DNA of 20,933 nucleotides. Origin: Bacteroidales bacterium (GTDB lineage: Bacteria; Bacteroidota; Bacteroidia; Bacteroidales; JAGOPY01). The notes under the pieces are model-generated. The model saw only the letters and a list, made by a program, of their open reading frames with translations. It searched no databases and was not told the DNA's origin. The translations under genes were made by a program, and so were the position numbers. Positions 6,533 through 13,828 of the stretch are shown in pieces. Numbering within the stretch: position 1 is the first letter of the stretch; every line of letters begins with the position of its first letter. The DNA is taken from assembly GCA_030638325.1 (NCBI GenBank), contig DAOWEV010000125.1:1-20933 (forward strand), given 5' to 3'.

Positions 6533-7077
6533 TTGATATTGCAGCCTACGCTGGGCTTCTGTATTTCATTAACCGGATTTCCCCTTAAAATAGCATCCAG
6601 CGCTTCCCGGATATCTCGTCCGGTAATAGCCTTCCCGTTCCCGGGCCTGGAATCATCTAACTGGCCGCGGTATACACACCTCATTTCACCATCAAAAATA
6701 CTGAAGTCGGGTGTGCAGGCAGCAAAATAAGCCCTGGCAACATCCTGAGACTCGTCATAAAGATAAGCAAATGGAAAATGTAATTTCTGAGCCACCTCTT
6801 TCATTTTGTCCGGATGGTCTTCAGGATAGTTTTCAACATCATTAGAATTGATGGCGATAAATGATATCCCTTTCGGAAGATAATCATTGGCAAGTCTCAC
6901 AAGGCCTTCATTAACATGTTTAACGTACGGACAATGGTTGCAAATGAACATGATCACGGTGCCCCTGTCAGACCTCAGGTCTTCCAAACTCATCATTTTG
7001 CCGTTTACCGTATCGGGTAAAGTAAATTCGGGGGCAATAAACCCAAGAGGTATATCCCTGGTCGGTGTCTGTGTCAT
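6520..7077 (-). CDS. Thioredoxin-fold protein (AhpC/TSA-TlpA-like), CxxC type
   Basis: This is a 185-residue thioredoxin-like protein with no signal peptide, so probably cytoplasmic. The N-terminus (IAPEFTLPDTVNGK) is the AhpC/TSA-type beta-strand entrance. The redox motif is C46-N-H-C49 in MFICNHCPYVKHV, and the cis-Pro region is CTPDFSIFD at 121-129. The C-terminus SVGCNIKWK is characteristic of this poorly characterised peroxiredoxin-like subfamily. It is likely a thiol-disulfide oxidoreductase, with the partner unknown. It lies 65 bases downstream of queG and overlaps the secreted Ig-like gene by 13 bases (shared ATGGAAGGATTAA), which makes a probable operon with ruvB and queG. Confidence 0.85.
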   Translation of the reverse strand: MTQTPTRDIPLGFIAPEFTLPDTVNGKMMSLEDLRSDRGTVIMFICNHCPYVKHVNEGLVRLANDYLPKGISFIAINSNDVENYPEDHPDKMKEVAQKLHFPFAYLYDESQDVARAYFAACTPDFSIFDGEMRCVYRGQLDDSRPGNGKAITGRDIREALDAILRGNPVNEIQKPSVGCNIKWKD

Positions 7078-7142
7078 AGGCTGAATGTATTTTTATTGAT
7101 TGAATTAATATCCTGACCCGGATCCAACAGTTCCTGTCATGA

Positions 7143-8087
7143 TCAGCGAACAGTTCTGTGAACAAAATTAATGTTTCTCTTTAAACCATCATATTTTATT
7201 CTTTTGACGGCTGAATCTTTAAAGATGCTGTTAAAATCATCCCCGGAAAGATTATTCCATTTATCCTTGTTCATATCACGTAACTTCTCTGATGGTTCTA
7301 GATCCGGCTCATCATGTGGTTTTGCCTTACTGTTCCACGGACAAACATCCTGGCAGATATCACATCCGAATATCCAATCATTGAATTTATTTTTAAGATC
7401 CTCCGGCAATGCCCCTTTGTATTCAATAGTGAGATACGATATGCATTTCCTGGAATCTATTACACCTGGAGAGAGAATGGCATGTGTAGGGCAGTTATCG
7501 ATGCATTTTGTACAGCCACCGCAGAGGTCTTTTTGTTTTGTGGTATCATAATGAAGCCCCAGGTCGGTAATGATCTCCCCGATGAAAAAGAAAGAGCCTG
7601 TTTGGGGGTTGATCAGACAGCTGTTCTTCCCGATCCACCCAAGTCCTGACCTTTTGGCCCAGGCCCTGTCAAGGACCGGGGCAGAGTCTGTGAATGCACG
7701 GGCGGTAAATTCACCGGTCTGGCTCCTGATCAAAGCGATCAGTTGCTTCAATTTGTTCCTGATCAGGTAATGATAATCTTTACCATAGGCATATTTGGAA
7801 ATCTTATAGTTGTCGTGCTGGCTGAGGGGCTTGTCCGGATAATAATTAAACAACATGGAAATAACGGATTGGGCGCCATCCAGTAGTTTGCCCGGATCAG
7901 GCCGCTTATCGAAATGGTTTTCCATGTAAGCCATTTCTCCATGAAAGTGGTTGTCAATCCAGTGTCTGAGTTTGTCTTCATCTTCTCTCAGACATGTTGC
8001 TTTCGATATCCCGCAATGAGAGAACCCAAGAGCGGAAGCTTGCTCCTTAATAAACTTACTGAGGTTGAATTTTTCAGGATCAGTCAT
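7143..8087 (-). CDS. queG: Epoxyqueuosine reductase QueG
   Basis: QueG performs the last step of queuosine synthesis, reducing epoxyqueuosine to queuosine in tRNA with cobalamin and two [4Fe-4S] clusters. The protein has 314 residues and lacks the extra C-terminal HEAT domain of longer forms. FTDSAPVLDRAWAKRSGLG contains Asp134, which matches the catalytic Asp of characterised QueG. The ferredoxin-like cysteines are C189, C192, C195, C199 and C242, C245, C249 (LCGGCTKCIDNCP and GCDICQDVCPWN). The end, SAVKRIKYDGLKRNI, is also typical. It starts 24 bases after ruvB, so the two are surely co-transcribed. No other queuosine gene is in the window. Confidence 0.95.
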   Translation of the reverse strand: MTDPEKFNLSKFIKEQASALGFSHCGISKATCLREDEDKLRHWIDNHFHGEMAYMENHFDKRPDPGKLLDGAQSVISMLFNYYPDKPLSQHDNYKISKYAYGKDYHYLIRNKLKQLIALIRSQTGEFTARAFTDSAPVLDRAWAKRSGLGWIGKNSCLINPQTGSFFFIGEIITDLGLHYDTTKQKDLCGGCTKCIDNCPTHAILSPGVIDSRKCISYLTIEYKGALPEDLKNKFNDWIFGCDICQDVCPWNSKAKPHDEPDLEPSEKLRDMNKDKWNNLSGDDFNSIFKDSAVKRIKYDGLKRNINFVHRTVR

Positions 8088-8111
8088 AACAGATCAAAAG
8101 ACGATGTCCGG

Positions 8112-9134
8112 TCAGAATAGTTTTGCCTGGCCGTTAATATTCTCAAAACCAAGGTGTTTGTATGCAAGATCGGTAACTTCCCTTCCCCTCGGCGTACGCA
8201 TCAGAAAACCTTGCTGGATCAGAAAGGGTTCGTAAACTTCTTCAATGGTTCCGGCTTCTTCCCCGACGGCTGTTGCAATAGTACTGATCCCAACCGGGCC
8301 CCCTTTAAATTTTTCAATGATCGTTAACAGGATCTTATTATCCATTTCATCGAGTCCGTTTTCATCAACATTTAGTGCTGCCAGCGCAAACAGGACAATA
8401 TCCAGGTTGATAGTACCGTCGCCCTTGATCTGAGCGAAATCCCTCACCCGCCTGAGGAGCAGGTTGGCGATCCTGGGTGTTCCCCTGCTTCTTCTGGCGA
8501 TTTCAGTGGTTGCATCTGTTTCGATCGATACATTTAAAATGCCGGCAGACCTGAAAATGATCTTTTCCAGGGTGGCACTTTCATAATACGAAAGTCGCGA
8601 GTTGATACCGAACCTGGATCTGAGAGGAGCTGTGAGCAAACCCGAGCGTGTTGTGGCGCCGATCAGGGTAAAAGGATTGAGTTGTATCTGGACGCTTCTG
8701 GCGTTGGGGCCGCTTTCAATCATAATATCAATCCTGAAATCCTCCATGGCTGAATATAGATATTCTTCTATGACCGGACTGAGGCGGTGAATCTCATCGA
8801 TAAACAATACATCATTTTCCCCCAGGTTGGTGAGCAAACCTGCCAGGTCGCCTGGCTTATCAAGTACCGGCCCGGAAGTCACCCGGATGCTAACTTCCAT
8901 TTCATTGGCAATGATATATGATAAAGTAGTCTTTCCCAGCCCCGGAGGGCCATGCAGCAATACATGATCCAGCGCTTCTCCCCGCTGTTTGGCAGCCTCC
9001 ACAAAAATCTTCAGGTTTTCCTTTATCTTTTGTTGTCCGGAAAAGTTATCAAAATCTGAAGGGCGAAGGACCTTTTCAATTTCCTTTTCCGCTGCAGTGA
9101 GATGTTTGCCCCTTGGATCCAGATTTTCATTCAT
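8112..9134 (-). CDS. ruvB: Holliday junction branch migration helicase RuvB
   Basis: RuvB is the AAA+ motor that, with RuvA, drives branch migration of Holliday junctions in recombination and repair. The 340-residue length is normal. The Walker A motif is GPPGLGKT at 62-69, Walker B is FIDEIHRL with D113-E114, and sensor 1 plus the arginine-finger region is GATTRSGLLTAPLRSRFG near 159-176. The C-terminal winged helix includes QQGFLMRTPRGR, the usual DNA-binding segment. It is the first gene of the minus-strand operon leading into queG. A -7 promoter box lies about 30 bases upstream. Confidence 0.97.
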   Translation of the reverse strand: MNENLDPRGKHLTAAEKEIEKVLRPSDFDNFSGQQKIKENLKIFVEAAKQRGEALDHVLLHGPPGLGKTTLSYIIANEMEVSIRVTSGPVLDKPGDLAGLLTNLGENDVLFIDEIHRLSPVIEEYLYSAMEDFRIDIMIESGPNARSVQIQLNPFTLIGATTRSGLLTAPLRSRFGINSRLSYYESATLEKIIFRSAGILNVSIETDATTEIARRSRGTPRIANLLLRRVRDFAQIKGDGTINLDIVLFALAALNVDENGLDEMDNKILLTIIEKFKGGPVGISTIATAVGEEAGTIEEVYEPFLIQQGFLMRTPRGREVTDLAYKHLGFENINGQAKLF

Positions 9135-9162
9135 TTGAGAGTGAGTTGAATAATTGATTTAG

Positions 9163-9170
9163 CAAAAATA
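9163..9170 (-). promoter_or_regulatory. -7 box TATTTTTG for the ruvB operon
   Basis: An exact TAnnTTTG match on the minus strand, 29 bases before the ruvB ATG at 9134. No clear -33 element at standard spacing. Confidence 0.5.
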
Positions 9171-9194
9171 GTCAAAGAATTGATTCAACAGGAA

Positions 9195-9324
9195 AGATTA
9201 GAGTTGAGATTTGAGAGTTGAGAGTTGAGATGTGGTGTGAAGCCCGACCCCGAAAGCTTTCGGGGGAAGACCGAAGACGTGAGTAGTGAGCAGTAAATAA
9301 TAAATAGTAAATAGTAAATCGTAG
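9195..9324. repeat. Simple-word repeats and an 18-bp palindrome between ruvB and usp
   Basis: 9195-9231 repeats GAGTTGAGA-type words, the reverse complement of 3781-3811. 9248-9265 is a perfect 18-bp palindrome, CCCCGAAAGCTTTCGGGG. 9292-9324 repeats AGTAAATAATAAAT-type words. The short minus-strand reading frames here are made of these repeats and are not genes. Nothing else is seen in 9135-9458 apart from the two divergent promoters. Confidence 0.7.
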
Positions 9325-9401
9325 AAAGGTCATTAAATGTTTGAAGATTACGCAATTCACTAAGAAAATCGCAAAATGGAGACAATAATTGCCAGGAATA
9401 C

Positions 9402-9431
9402 TTGTTTCATAACTAAAAATTCGTAATTTTA
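9402..9431 (+). promoter_or_regulatory. Probable promoter of the usp-SPOR-usp cluster
   Basis: TTG at 9402-9404 is followed after exactly 19 bases by TAATTTTA (9424-9431), a one-mismatch version of TAnnTTTG. The TTG-N19-TA arrangement is the Bacteroidota consensus spacing. The start codon is 27 bases downstream at 9459. Confidence 0.5.
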
Positions 9432-9458
9432 CTTGTTGAATATTTAAACACTACCGGC

Positions 9459-10301
9459 ATGAAAAAGGTAATGGTTGCTATCGACTTTTCAAAGACCTCT
9501 ATGAATGCCCTGGATTATGGTGTGATGCTTGCAAACAAAGCAAAAGCAGACATCTTGATGGTTTGGGTGGACAATACCACCAGCGATGAAACCATTTACG
9601 AGGATCATCCAAATGAGTTGAGAAATGAAAAGATCGAGCTTTTTAAAGATCTGCAAAATAAGTATAAAGGAATTCTCAATGATGTAAAACTGGGATACAA
9701 AACCAGAAAAGGAAAAGTTTATATCGAGATTGCCAATCTGGCAAAAAACACCAATACTGATTTTATTATAACCGGTACACACGGTGTGTCTGGTTTTGAA
9801 GAGTTCTGGATTGGAAGCAATGCATACCGGATCCTCACACATGCACCTTGTCCGGTTATTACCCTGAGGCATGATTTTAATGCCGGGGGAATTAATAAGA
9901 TCGTGGTCCCTATCGATAGCTCACAGGAAACAAGGCAGAAGATACCTGTTACATCTGAACTGGCAATGATGTTCAATTCAGAAGTACATATATTATCATT
10001 ATATTCAACAAGCTTTAAATCTGTTAAACGGCGGGTTGATAATTATGCCCGGCAGGTGATAACTTATATGGAGGACAGAGACATTAAATGTACGCTTGAG
10101 ACAAGGGATTCAGAGAATATTACAAGGACTACCATCGACTATGCTGAAATGATCCATGCAGATCTGATCACCATCATGACCGAACAGGAGACAACTCCTT
10201 CAAACTTATTCCTTGGGCCCTATGCACAACAAATGGTTAATCATTCCCCCATACCCATTGCATTTATCAGATCCAAGGAATTGGTAAGAATACCAGTATG
10301 A
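9459..10301 (+). CDS. Double-domain universal stress protein (UspA family), copy 1
   Basis: This 280-residue cytoplasmic protein has two Usp domains, about 1-140 and 150-280. Domain 1 starts MKKVMVAIDFSKTSMNAL and carries an intact ATP-binding motif, G-x2-G-x9-G-S, at residues 106-120 (GTHGVSGFEEFWIGS). Domain 2 starts KIVVPIDSS but lacks that motif; the corresponding region reads TEQETTPSNLFLGPYAQQ. It probably binds nucleotide only through domain 1. It is a clear paralogue of 10742-11590, identical over most of the ATP motif and over YAQQMVNHS. Its stop overlaps the start of the SPOR gene (ATGA, 10298-10301), so the two are translationally coupled. Likely role: stress or starvation response; the exact function is unknown. 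Confidence 0.92.
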   Translation: MKKVMVAIDFSKTSMNALDYGVMLANKAKADILMVWVDNTTSDETIYEDHPNELRNEKIELFKDLQNKYKGILNDVKLGYKTRKGKVYIEIANLAKNTNTDFIITGTHGVSGFEEFWIGSNAYRILTHAPCPVITLRHDFNAGGINKIVVPIDSSQETRQKIPVTSELAMMFNSEVHILSLYSTSFKSVKRRVDNYARQVITYMEDRDIKCTLETRDSENITRTTIDYAEMIHADLITIMTEQETTPSNLFLGPYAQQMVNHSPIPIAFIRSKELVRIPV

Positions 10302-10729
10302 AGAAGATAACGATCAAAATATTCCTATTCATTGTTTTGCCTTTTATGATACAGGCACAGAGCGATATGGCAGGCCATGTGAAGGTTATTCAGGATCAGT
10401 TGGTCGATACCTTACTCGCAAGATATGATTTGCTGCACAGGCAATACCTTGAGAATCCTGATAATAAAGGAATAACAGGATACAGGGTGCAAATATTTTT
10501 TGACTCCGGTAACTATTCCGGTGACCGGGCAAGGGAGGCACAAGAGGAATTTCAGGAAAAATATGAGGATATCCCGGTATATATCTCCTGGAAAGCTCCT
10601 AATTACAGGGTGAGGGCAGGCGATTTCAGATCCAGGCTGGAAGCCGAGAGATTTTTACAAAAAATCAAACGTGATTACCCCAATGCATGGGCGATCAAGG
10701 ATAAAATCAATTTTCCAGAATTAAACTAA
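10298..10729 (+). CDS. Exported SPOR-domain protein
   Basis: This is a 143-residue protein. Residues 1-21 form a signal peptide ending IQAQ, so it is exported to the periplasm. After a helical linker (about 24-58) comes a SPOR domain at about 60-136, beginning GYRVQIFFDSGNYSGD, with the central PVYISWKAPNYRVRAGDF and closing EAERFLQKIKRDYPNAW. SPOR domains bind denuded glycan strands of peptidoglycan, often at division sites, and this short single-domain form is common in Bacteroidota. The gene overlaps the upstream usp gene by 4 bases and lies 12 bases before the second usp gene, so it is the middle member of a three-gene operon. The link to Usp proteins is unexplained. Confidence 0.88.
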   Translation: MKKITIKIFLFIVLPFMIQAQSDMAGHVKVIQDQLVDTLLARYDLLHRQYLENPDNKGITGYRVQIFFDSGNYSGDRAREAQEEFQEKYEDIPVYISWKAPNYRVRAGDFRSRLEAERFLQKIKRDYPNAWAIKDKINFPELN

Positions 10730-10741
10730 AATACATATATT

Positions 10742-11590
10742 ATGAAAAAGATACTTGTAGCTATAGATTTTTCGGATTGTTCTATCAATGCCCTGGAACA
10801 TGCGATCAGTATTGCCATTAAGGCCGAAGCAGGTATTAAGATGGTTTGGGTTAACAAACCGGAAGGTTCAAGGGATGTTTTTACTGAAGGTCCTGAAACC
10901 CTGTCATCACTTGTTGAAGATCGTTTTGAAGAACTGATGGATAAATACAAAGTTTTAATGAAGGAAGGAAGCCTCGAATACAGTATTAAGAAAGGGAAGA
11001 TATATAAAGAAATTGTTAAGGAATCGATGGATAAAGATATATTCCTGGTCATGGCAGGTACACATGGAGCCTCCGGATTTGAAGAATTTTGGATCGGGAG
11101 CAATGCATACCGCATCGTTCATTCAGTATTAAAACCCATCATTTCCATCAGGGGAGGGATTAAGATCGACCGTGACCTGTCAAAGATCGTATTGCCTATC
11201 GATAGTACAGTAGAAACCCGCCAAAAAGTTCCGTTTACCTCTTATCTTGCCGGGTTGTTTAATGCTGAGGTCCATATTTTGTCAGTATATACTTCTAATG
11301 TAAATACTATAAACCAGATGATTGACAGGTATGCAGAACAGGTTATAAAACATCTTGAAGAAGATAATGTCAGGTACCAACTCGAAAGTGTTCATACAGG
11401 TAACCTGACCGATGCAACGATTGAATATGCAGAGGAGGTTGATGCCAATATGATCGCTGTTATGACAGAACAGGAAAGAACAACAAAAAACCTGTGGCTT
11501 GGAACCTATGCACAACAAATGGTGAATCATTCACAAATACCCGTGCTCTCTATCCATCCAAAAGAGCTGATAAGGTCTTTGTCAAGATAA
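10742..11590 (+). CDS. Double-domain universal stress protein (UspA family), copy 2
   Basis: This 282-residue cytoplasmic protein has the same two-domain plan as copy 1. The ATP motif of domain 1 is intact at residues 106-120 (GTHGASGFEEFWIGS), and domain 2 is degenerate there (TEQERTTKNLWLGTYAQQ). Shared unusual stretches with copy 1 (ETRQK, EVHILS, YAQQMVNHS, PKEL/SKEL endings) point to duplication of an ancestral two-domain gene. The SPOR gene sits between the copies. It follows the SPOR stop by 12 bases with an AT-rich gap and no Shine-Dalgarno sequence. It is probably the last gene of the operon, since only repeats follow. Confidence 0.92.
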   Translation: MKKILVAIDFSDCSINALEHAISIAIKAEAGIKMVWVNKPEGSRDVFTEGPETLSSLVEDRFEELMDKYKVLMKEGSLEYSIKKGKIYKEIVKESMDKDIFLVMAGTHGASGFEEFWIGSNAYRIVHSVLKPIISIRGGIKIDRDLSKIVLPIDSTVETRQKVPFTSYLAGLFNAEVHILSVYTSNVNTINQMIDRYAEQVIKHLEEDNVRYQLESVHTGNLTDATIEYAEEVDANMIAVMTEQERTTKNLWLGTYAQQMVNHSQIPVLSIHPKELIRSLSR

Positions 11591-11610
11591 ACGATTTCGT
11601 TATTGCAAGT

Positions 11611-11700
11611 TCATAACCTGAAACATGCAACTCGCAACCTGCAACTTGTAACCTGCAACTCCGCCTTCTGCGGAATTTCACCCTTTCAGGTCTCAACCTG
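11611..11700. repeat. CAACCTGCAAC-type simple-word repeat with small hairpin
   Basis: Repeats of the words GCAACCTGCAACTTG and GTAACCTGCAACT run from 11611 to 11660. A 5-bp hairpin TCCGC-CTTCT-GCGGA follows at 11660-11674, and CAACCTGTAAC ends the tract. The minus-strand reading frame across it is repeat-coded and not a gene. The hairpin could aid termination after the usp operon, but it has no T run. Confidence 0.55.
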
Positions 11701-11714
11701 TAACAAAAAAACAG

Positions 11715-11853
11715 ACAACATGTTGGTAAAAGTTGCATTCTAAGTACCTAGGCACTTAAAAAGACAAACTTACCAACATGTTGGTAAAATTCAATTCCCG
11801 CATAGCGGTTTCAATTCATGATTCCTAATTTGTAATTCCTAATTCGTAATTGA
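11715..11853 (-). repeat. Palindrome-rich repeat, inverted partner of window start
   Basis: It contains a perfect 18-bp palindrome TTACCAACATGTTGGTAA (11770-11787), a second CAACATGTTGGTAA at about 11717-11730 facing it, and between them the near-palindrome AAGTACCTAGGCACTT (11742-11757). Together these form an imperfect inverted repeat with arms of about 34 bp. Beyond it lies the CCGC-ATA-GCGG hairpin (11798-11808) and the aattcctaatt-type words shared with 1-100 in inverted order. It ends right at the aldolase stop codon. No open reading frame or transposase is present. Confidence 0.7.
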
Positions 11854-11854
11854 T

Positions 11855-12934
11855 TTAGTTTCTGGAAAGGCAATTCAGGTCCGTAAAAGCTTGTTTTAGC
11901 CTTTCAACCATTGAGGTTTCTCCCTTTCTTAGCCATTTCCGGGGATCATAGAATTTCTTGTTGGGCATGTCCCTTCCTTCCGGATTTCCGATCTGTCCCT
12001 GCAGGTAGTCTTTGAATTCATTGTAATATTGATGAACACCTGCCCAGAAGGCCCATTGCGTATCGGTGTCTATGTTCATTTTAATGACCCCGTATGAAAT
12101 AGCTTCCCGGATCTCCCCCTGGTCGGAGCCTGAGCCACCATGAAAAACAAAATTGACAGGGTTTGCACCGGTATTAAACTTTTCTTTGATATATTCCTGG
12201 GAATTATGCAGGATGACAGGCTGCAGCTTAACATTACCGGGTTTATAGACACCGTGAACATTGCCAAAAGCAGCGGCAACAGTAAACCTGTTGCTGATCT
12301 TCATAAGCTCTTCATAGGCATAGGCCACATGTTCCGGCTGGGTGTATAGTTTTGTGCTGTCGATTTCTGTGTTGTCTACACCGTCTTCTTCACCGCCGGT
12401 AACGCCCAGCTCAATCTCCAGGGTCATACCGATCTTACTCATTCTCTCTAAGTACGCTTTACAGGTGGCAATGTTTTCCTCAATAGGCTCTTCAGATAGA
12501 TCAATCATATGTGAGCTGAACAAAGGCTTTCCGGAATTTTTAAAATATTCTTCACCGGCATCCAGCAGTCCGTCAATCCAGGGAAGCAGCTTGCGCGCTG
12601 CATGATCGGTATGCAAAATAACAGGTACTCCATACATTTCAGCCATTTGATGAACATGTTGTGCACCTGACACAGCCCCGGCAATGGCTGCCTTATCCCC
12701 TAATTCAGAGATTCCCTTGCCTGCATAAAAAGATGCCCCGCCGTTTGAAAACTGTATAATCACCGGTGAGTTTACCGTTTTTGCGGACTCCAGAACAGCA
12801 TTTACCGAATCAGTGCTCACCACATTCACGGCAGGTATTGCAAAATGGTTTTCTTTGGCTGTTTCGAAAACCTTCTGTACATCGTCTCCGGTTACTACTC
12901 CGGGTTTAACATGATCTAATACTTTATCTGACAT
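11855..12934 (-). CDS. fbaA: Fructose-bisphosphate aldolase, class II (FbaA type)
   Basis: This zinc-dependent aldolase of glycolysis and gluconeogenesis interconverts fructose-1,6-bisphosphate with dihydroxyacetone phosphate and glyceraldehyde-3-phosphate. Signatures in order are FAIPAVNVVSTDS, the catalytic/zinc segment LHTDHAARKLLPWIDGLL (Asp110 and His111 counted from the start used here), LEIELGVTGGEEDG, AAAFGNVHGVYKPG, NFVFHGGSGSD and MNIDTDTQWA. These match the E. coli FbaA subgroup. The frame is open to an earlier ATG at 12955 (7 more residues). I prefer 12934 because MSDKVLDHVKPGVVTGDD aligns with the usual N-terminus. With that start the protein is 359 residues. It is transcribed alone. 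Confidence 0.95.
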   Translation of the reverse strand: MSDKVLDHVKPGVVTGDDVQKVFETAKENHFAIPAVNVVSTDSVNAVLESAKTVNSPVIIQFSNGGASFYAGKGISELGDKAAIAGAVSGAQHVHQMAEMYGVPVILHTDHAARKLLPWIDGLLDAGEEYFKNSGKPLFSSHMIDLSEEPIEENIATCKAYLERMSKIGMTLEIELGVTGGEEDGVDNTEIDSTKLYTQPEHVAYAYEELMKISNRFTVAAAFGNVHGVYKPGNVKLQPVILHNSQEYIKEKFNTGANPVNFVFHGGSGSDQGEIREAISYGVIKMNIDTDTQWAFWAGVHQYYNEFKDYLQGQIGNPEGRDMPNKKFYDPRKWLRKGETSMVERLKQAFTDLNCLSRN

Positions 12935-12985
12935 AGTTAATTTGTTAACTGCCAATTGTCATCTGGCATATGAATAAGAAGATGG

Positions 12986-12993
12986 CAAATGTA
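12986..12993 (-). promoter_or_regulatory. -7 box TACATTTG for the aldolase gene
   Basis: An exact TAnnTTTG match on the minus strand, 52 bases before the ATG at 12934. No -33 element is apparent at standard spacing. Confidence 0.45.
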
Positions 12994-13386
12994 AAGAATT
13001 TTAAATTATTATATTACCTTTGCGCAGCGAATTTACACTGATTAATTCCTAACGCAGCAGAGCTGCAAACAAATTGATTTAAGAACACCGATTAACGATT
13101 TTTGATTTTAGAATTAATGACGAATAATAAGGAATGAATTACAAATAATGAAATGGTACAGGACAGAGAAGGTACAAACAGTCATACTTATATCACAATT
13201 TTTAAATCATCATTTTGCAATTCAATCAATCAAAAATAAATCTGAAATCATGATTCGTTAATCGATATTCGATATTCAAAAAAACAAGATAAGTATTCAT
13301 TATTCATTATACTGCAGTTCAGTAATTTTGAAACAAAAACTTGTTATAAAACAAATTTTTATCGGATAATAGTATAAGTTTTCCCG
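12994..13386. other. Gene-free AT-rich stretch upstream of tRNA-Arg
   Basis: I find no coding region. It contains an exact plus-strand -7 box TACCTTTG at 13015-13022 with no gene after it, a GCAG-CAGAG-CTGC-type mini-hairpin near 13053, GATTAACGATTTTTGATTTTAG words like those at 3650-3682, and TTCATTATTCATTAT words near 13292. TAAGTTTT just before the tRNA is a weak candidate -7 box for it. Confidence 0.5.
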
Positions 13387-13460
13387 GGCCCCGTAGTTCA
13401 ATTGGATAGAACGTCAGATTCCGGTTCTGAAGGTTGTGGGTTCGAGTCCCGCCGGGGTCG
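13387..13460 (+). tRNA. tRNA-Arg (anticodon CCG)
   Basis: The 74-base cloverleaf folds fully. The acceptor is GGCCCCG (13387-13393) with CGGGGTC (13453-13459), one G-U pair. The D stem is GTTC/GAAC. The anticodon stem TCAGA/TCTGA has loop TTCCGGT, giving anticodon CCG for arginine codon CGG. The variable loop is AGGTT, and the T arm is GTGGG-TTCGAGT-CCCGC. The discriminator base is G. CCA is not encoded and must be added after transcription. No integrated element is seen next to it. Confidence 0.95.
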
Positions 13461-13462
13461 CT

Positions 13463-13720
13463 GATTCAATTTTAAATTTTAAATTATAAATTTTAAATGC
13501 GGGTTTGCTATTTTGAGCCCACTACGAAAGTCGTAAAACTAAACAAAGCCACAGATTATTCACAATATTATTTATTTTTAAAGGTGTTCATGAAATCACT
13601 TCGTTAAGTTCACAGATTTCTTTCAAAAATTAAATCTGTGAATCTGTGGCAATTTTTTTCAACTATTTAAGTAAATGTCTTTTTGAACGGGATTCAATTT
13701 TAAATTTTAAATGCGGGTTT
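13463..13720 (+). repeat. Repeat block after tRNA-Arg
   Basis: 13463-13506 and 13691-13720 are direct copies of a GATTCAATTTTAAATTTTAA unit ending in ATGCGGGTTT; the first copy has 14 extra bases. Between them is a perfect 11-bp hairpin TTCACAGATTT / AAATCTGTGAA (13609-13619 with 13632-13642). An outer CCACAGATT...AATCTGTGG pair (about 13550 and 13650) also lies there. No gene is seen. Confidence 0.7.
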
Positions 13721-13741
13721 TCAGAACCTGTTTTTTTTTGT

Positions 13742-13772
13742 GGCGGGGCGAGAAGTTTATGCCGCCTTTTTT
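13742..13772 (+). terminator. Terminator-like hairpin with no gene upstream
   Basis: The stem GGCGG / CCGCC (13742-13746 with 13762-13766) has a 15-base loop and is followed by TTTTTT (13767-13772). The nearest upstream gene is the tRNA, nearly 300 bases away, so it may end the tRNA transcript or an unrecognised small RNA. Confidence 0.4.
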
Positions 13773-13820
13773 AAAGATCATTCCGATAGGTTTTTTTTAT
13801 GCATGGTATTAAATAATACT

Positions 13821-13828
13821 TATCTTTA
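13821..13828 (+). promoter_or_regulatory. Possible -7 box TATCTTTA for the carboxylase operon
   Basis: A seven-of-eight match to TAnnTTTG about 90 bases before the ATG at 13918. No -33 element is clear. It is the best candidate seen between the terminator-like hairpin and the start. Confidence 0.3.

Noticed and set aside
9172..9385. Two short minus-strand reading frames between ruvB and usp
   Set aside because: They are encoded by the GAGTTGAGA and AGTAAATAATAAAT repeats and show no protein-like composition.
10726..11115. Antisense reading frames over both usp genes with similar protein sequence
   Set aside because: Their similarity to each other follows from the paralogy of the sense genes; they have no signals of their own.
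1..11853. Composite transposon bounded by the inverted repeats at 1-100 and 11715-11853
   Set aside because: The enclosed genes are housekeeping genes (mtnA, ruvB, queG), there is no transposase or integrase, and the repeats belong to a wider family of intergenic words.
13461..13720. Attachment site of an integrated element next to tRNA-Arg
   Set aside because: The direct repeat there does not copy the tRNA 3' end, and no integrase or foreign cargo follows.
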